DNA from: Flavobacteriaceae bacterium UBA2000 | Lineage (GTDB): Bacteria > Bacteroidota > Bacteroidia > Flavobacteriales > Flavobacteriaceae | DNA: 8,349 bases | Direction of reading: 5' to 3' | NCBI GenBank assembly: GCA_002335345.1 | Contig: DDCS01000160.1 | Location: 1-8,349, forward strand | Shown here: positions 6,392-8,349 of the stretch, in pieces | Layout of the letters: every line of letters starts with the position of its first letter | Numbering within the stretch: the stretch's first letter is position 1 | Made by a program: the position numbers and the translations under genes | The notes under the pieces: model-generated | Told to the model about the DNA's origin: nothing | Seen by the model: only the letters and a program-made list of their open reading frames with translations | The model's database searches: none

Positions 6392-6463
6392 TCAGTACTT
6401 TAGAACCATCAAAGCGAGACTAATCGCCGCGATATTAAGCAACGTTCTTAAATATACTTTCAT
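6392..6463 (-). CDS. Possible 23-residue hydrophobic peptide
   Basis: Reading leftward from the ATG at 6463, the frame starts MKVYLRTLLN, continues with an uninterrupted hydrophobic stretch (IAAISLALMVL) and ends LKY before TGA at 6394-6392. The shape, two early basic residues then one membrane-spanning segment, is that of small membrane proteins and type I toxins, but such a short ORF can arise by chance. No Shine-Dalgarno or TAnnTTTG box is evident upstream. The rplS terminator about 80 bases beyond its stop could end its transcript. I do not recognise the peptide. Confidence 0.25.
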   Translation of the reverse strand: MKVYLRTLLNIAAISLALMVLKY

Positions 6464-6474
6464 CAATGAAGCCA

Positions 6475-6955
6475 ATTTCTGCACTAGGGGATTTTGGCCG
6501 TTTTTTTGAAAGGTGAGTCAGTTCCCTTCCGGTGACGTTTGATCATTGACCAACAGGCGCGGAGATTAATGAAAGAGTTCGTAAGAACTCCGAGTTAGCC
6601 TACGACCAGAGTCAAAAAGCGACCTTAATGGAAATCAATATGAGCCGAAGTGTTTATCAGTGGCATTAATGTCACTGAGGACCAAAAGCACAGAGAGATT
6701 TATCCATAAGGGCCAACGGAGCATAACATCGTGCTGCAATCGATTTTAATTTCAGCAATGAAAAAAAATTACCGCAGTGCGTATTGCACCAAAATTCAAA
6801 CCTCGAAAGCCAAATAGGGAACGTCGCTTAAAAAGCAAGTCACAATTGCAGGGGTTTAATAAACCTGCCTTGAACTGTAATAGTTAATTGGTAACGGCTA
6901 GACTCACAAGAAGCCATGTCAAAGTATTCGTACAATGACATGGCTTTTCTTGTTA
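6475..6955 (+). ncRNA. Candidate structured RNA in the rplS-idh gap; family not recognised
   Basis: The stretch 6314-7038 has no conventional gene on either strand. Within it several hairpins are visible: GAGTTC-GTAA-GAACTC (6575-6590, GNRA-type loop); a 9-bp stem 6657-6665/6670-6678 with loop TTAA; AGCAC (6687-6691) with GTGCT (6731-6735); GTGC-GTATT-GCAC (6777-6789); GCAGG (6848-6852) with CCTGC (6864-6868), with TTT/AAA inside it. A long terminator-like hairpin closes the region at 6906-6953. AGGC (6555-6558) can pair with GCCT (6598-6601) as an outer helix. No exact promoter was found; AAATTTTG (6370-6377) is the nearest -7-like site. Start is therefore uncertain, end better supported. 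It is not RNase P RNA, tmRNA or a group II intron by conserved motifs. Confidence 0.35.
6906..6953 (+). terminator. Long terminator-like hairpin before the idh promoter
   Basis: AGCCATGTCA (6912-6921) pairs with TGACATGGCT (6936-6945), and ACAAGA (6906-6911) with TCTTGT (6948-6953), leaving a two-base TT bulge: 16 pairs in all. The loop can form GTA-TTCG-TAC (6924-6933), a UUCG-type tetraloop. The 3' side is T-rich (TTTTCTTGTT) on the plus strand, favouring rightward termination. It is 645 bases beyond the rplS stop and follows another good terminator, so it implies an extra transcript arising in between. Confidence 0.65.
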
Positions 6956-7038
6956 ATGGCCAATCTTGAGGGCGAAACAACCAAGGTCAAAGACGCAAAC
7001 AAAAGCGGTTTTATTGAATTACGCTTCTGCTTCATTTT

Positions 7039-7070
7039 TTTGAGGCCTTCATCCCTATTCACTATATTTG
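7039..7070 (+). promoter_or_regulatory. Promoter of isocitrate dehydrogenase (TTTG-20-TATATTTG)
   Basis: TTTG (7039-7042) and TATATTTG (7063-7070) both match the Bacteroidota consensus exactly with a 20-base spacer, the best promoter in the window. Transcription should start near 7077, leaving a leader of about 35 bases before the ATG at 7112. Confidence 0.7.
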
Positions 7071-7111
7071 CAAGCCTTTAAAGAACTCCTAATTGCTAAA
7101 CGCACAGCACA

Positions 7112-8349
7112 ATGAATTCAACCCCTGATATCTATTATACCATTACCGACGAAGCTCCTTTTTTAGCCACCTATTCTCTTTTAACGGTCGTTCAGAAATT
7201 TGCAAAACACGCCGGGATAAATATTGATACAGCAGATATTTCTTTAGCGGGACGTATTTTGGCCAGCTTCAACGATTACTTAAATGAAGACCAAAAAACA
7301 ACAGATGCACTGCATATGTTAGGAGAATTGGCAAAACGACCCGAGGCAAACATCATTAAGCTGCCAAATATCAGTGCTTCGATGCCTCAACTCTTAAGCG
7401 CCATTGAAGAACTTCAAAATAAAGGCTTTGCCATTCCTGATTACCCTCATCAACCACAAAACGATAAGGAACAGACCATTAAAGCAACCTATGACAAGAT
7501 CAAAGGAAGTGCGGTTAATCCCGTCTTAAGAGAAGGAAATAGCGACCGCCGCGCGCCAATGGCCGTGAAAAATTTCGCCAAAAAGCACCCCCATAAAATG
7601 GGCGCTTGGCAAGAGACCTCACAGACCAGAGTAGCCACCATGAGCCAAGGGGACTTTTTTCATAACGAACAATCAAAGACTTTTGATCAGCCAAATACTT
7701 TAAGCATTGTTCTAAAGTCTAATTCAGGAGCGGAAACGATTTTAAAAGATAATATTAAGGTCCTAAACGGAGAAATCGTCGATGCGTCGTTAATGCAGCG
7801 CGAAGAATTAACAAAATTCTTAAGGGATTCTATTGATCAGGCACAAAGAGAACAGCTTTTGCTTTCCTTACATATGAAAGCGACCATGATGAAGGTCAGC
7901 GACCCGATCATCTTTGGTCATGCGGTAAAAACCTTCTTCGCTCCAGTTTTTGAGCAATTCGGAACCGTTCTCGACGAATTAAATGTCAACGTAAACAATG
8001 GATTCGGTGATTTAATCAGTAAAATTCAAAATCTCCCACAAGATCAGAAAAAAGCCATAGAACAAAGTATTCAGGAGTGTTACACCCAACGTCCTGACCT
8101 TGCGATGGTGAATTCAGACCTCGGAATTACCAATCTCCATGTACCGAGTGATGTGATCATCGACGCCTCAATGCCTGCCATGATCCGTAACTCGGGTCAG
8201 ATGTGGGATAAAGAAGGAGCGGTCCAAGACACCTTGGCCATTATCCCGGACAGTTCGTACGCGGGGGTGTATCAGGCGACTATTGATTTTTGTAAAGCCA
8301 ATGGTGCCTTTGATCCAGCCACTATGGGAACGGTCCCCAATGTTGGCTT
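7112..8349 (+). CDS. icd: Monomeric NADP-dependent isocitrate dehydrogenase, N-terminal 412 codons (runs off the right edge)
   Basis: Oxidatively decarboxylates isocitrate to 2-oxoglutarate and makes NADPH in the TCA cycle. The frame is open from the ATG at 7112 to the window end, so roughly 55% of the usual ~740 residues are visible. Signatures of the monomeric class, unrelated in length to the ~420-residue dimeric Icd: KLPNISASMPQL (83-94), GSAVNPVLREGNSDRRAP (132-149), AKKHPHKMGAW (156-166), HMKATMMKVSDPIIFGH (254-270) and VIIDASMPAMIR (348-359). Ser133, Arg140, Arg146, Lys256 and Asp351 fall where substrate- and metal-binding residues lie in the Azotobacter enzyme, allowing one residue of offset. 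No frameshift is seen. It has its own strong promoter and no visible operon partner. The cofactor-binding residues further along are outside the window, so NADP use is inferred from the family. Confidence 0.96.
   Translation, partial: MNSTPDIYYTITDEAPFLATYSLLTVVQKFAKHAGINIDTADISLAGRILASFNDYLNEDQKTTDALHMLGELAKRPEANIIKLPNISASMPQLLSAIEELQNKGFAIPDYPHQPQNDKEQTIKATYDKIKGSAVNPVLREGNSDRRAPMAVKNFAKKHPHKMGAWQETSQTRVATMSQGDFFHNEQSKTFDQPNTLSIVLKSNSGAETILKDNIKVLNGEIVDASLMQREELTKFLRDSIDQAQREQLLLSLHMKATMMKVSDPIIFGHAVKTFFAPVFEQFGTVLDELNVNVNNGFGDLISKIQNLPQDQKKAIEQSIQECYTQRPDLAMVNSDLGITNLHVPSDVIIDASMPAMIRNSGQMWDKEGAVQDTLAIIPDSSYAGVYQATIDFCKANGAFDPATMGTVPNVG

Noticed and set aside
6699..6709. DnaA-box-like TTATCCATA
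   Set aside because: A single imperfect copy, no cluster and no origin-associated genes.
6466..6749. Several plus-strand micro-ORFs of 9 to 26 codons
   Set aside because: Short, unrelated to each other, with no hydrophobic or charged pattern or translation signal.
6798..6822. GCCAAATAGGG, reminiscent of a conserved RNase P RNA segment
   Set aside because: The near-invariant GAGGAAAGTCC element of RNase P RNA is absent from both strands of the region.
6880..6935. tRNA-like D-arm AGTTAATTGGTAAC
   Set aside because: No acceptor stem, anticodon arm or TTCGAnTCC T-arm can be assembled; the following bases belong to the long hairpin.
6840..6941. 33-codon minus-strand ORF overlapping the long hairpin
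   Set aside because: Composition is unremarkable, there is no promoter or start context, and it is largely a by-product of the inverted repeat.

Overview
The window looks like chromosomal DNA of a Bacteroidota bacterium, most likely class Flavobacteriia. Three things point there. (1) Upstream regions carry the Bacteroidota promoter form (TTTG near -33, TAnnTTTG near -7) and A-rich leaders instead of Shine-Dalgarno sequences. (2) The GAPDH is the long 482-residue type with a ~130-residue N-terminal extension. (3) A monomeric NADP isocitrate dehydrogenase and a twin-arginine-exported Gfo/Idh/MocA oxidoreductase are present. No phage, insertion sequence, CRISPR array or obvious transferred island is visible; gene content is mostly housekeeping.

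Layout: the left edge holds the 5' part of dapF (minus strand), divergent from an HtrA/Deg periplasmic protease (plus). A strong intrinsic terminator ends htrA and is followed at once by the promoter and a palindromic candidate operator of the long GAPDH gene (plus). GAPDH converges on a TAT-exported Gfo/Idh/MocA oxidoreductase (minus), which is divergent from trmD (plus). trmD is followed by rplS, which has its own promoter and a strong terminator. Then come about 850 bases without a conventional gene, and finally the 5' 412 codons of a monomeric NADP-dependent isocitrate dehydrogenase (plus), running off the right edge.

The genes are mainly single transcription units: cell-wall/lysine precursor synthesis (dapF), envelope protein quality control (htrA), triose-phosphate metabolism (GAPDH), TCA-cycle NADPH supply (IDH), tRNA modification plus ribosome assembly (trmD, rplS), and one exported oxidoreductase of unknown substrate.

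The least explained part is 6314-7038. It holds a run of good hairpins (one GNRA-capped, one 9-bp stem, one possible helix switch) and ends in a long terminator-like hairpin, so it may encode a structured RNA of roughly 480 nt. On the opposite strand at its left edge is a 23-codon ORF for a short basic-hydrophobic peptide. Both are hypotheses from a single sequence. Other points: an AAACGTTTTA element shared by the htrA and GAPDH leaders, and a GAPDH cofactor site lacking the usual NAD-selecting aspartate.
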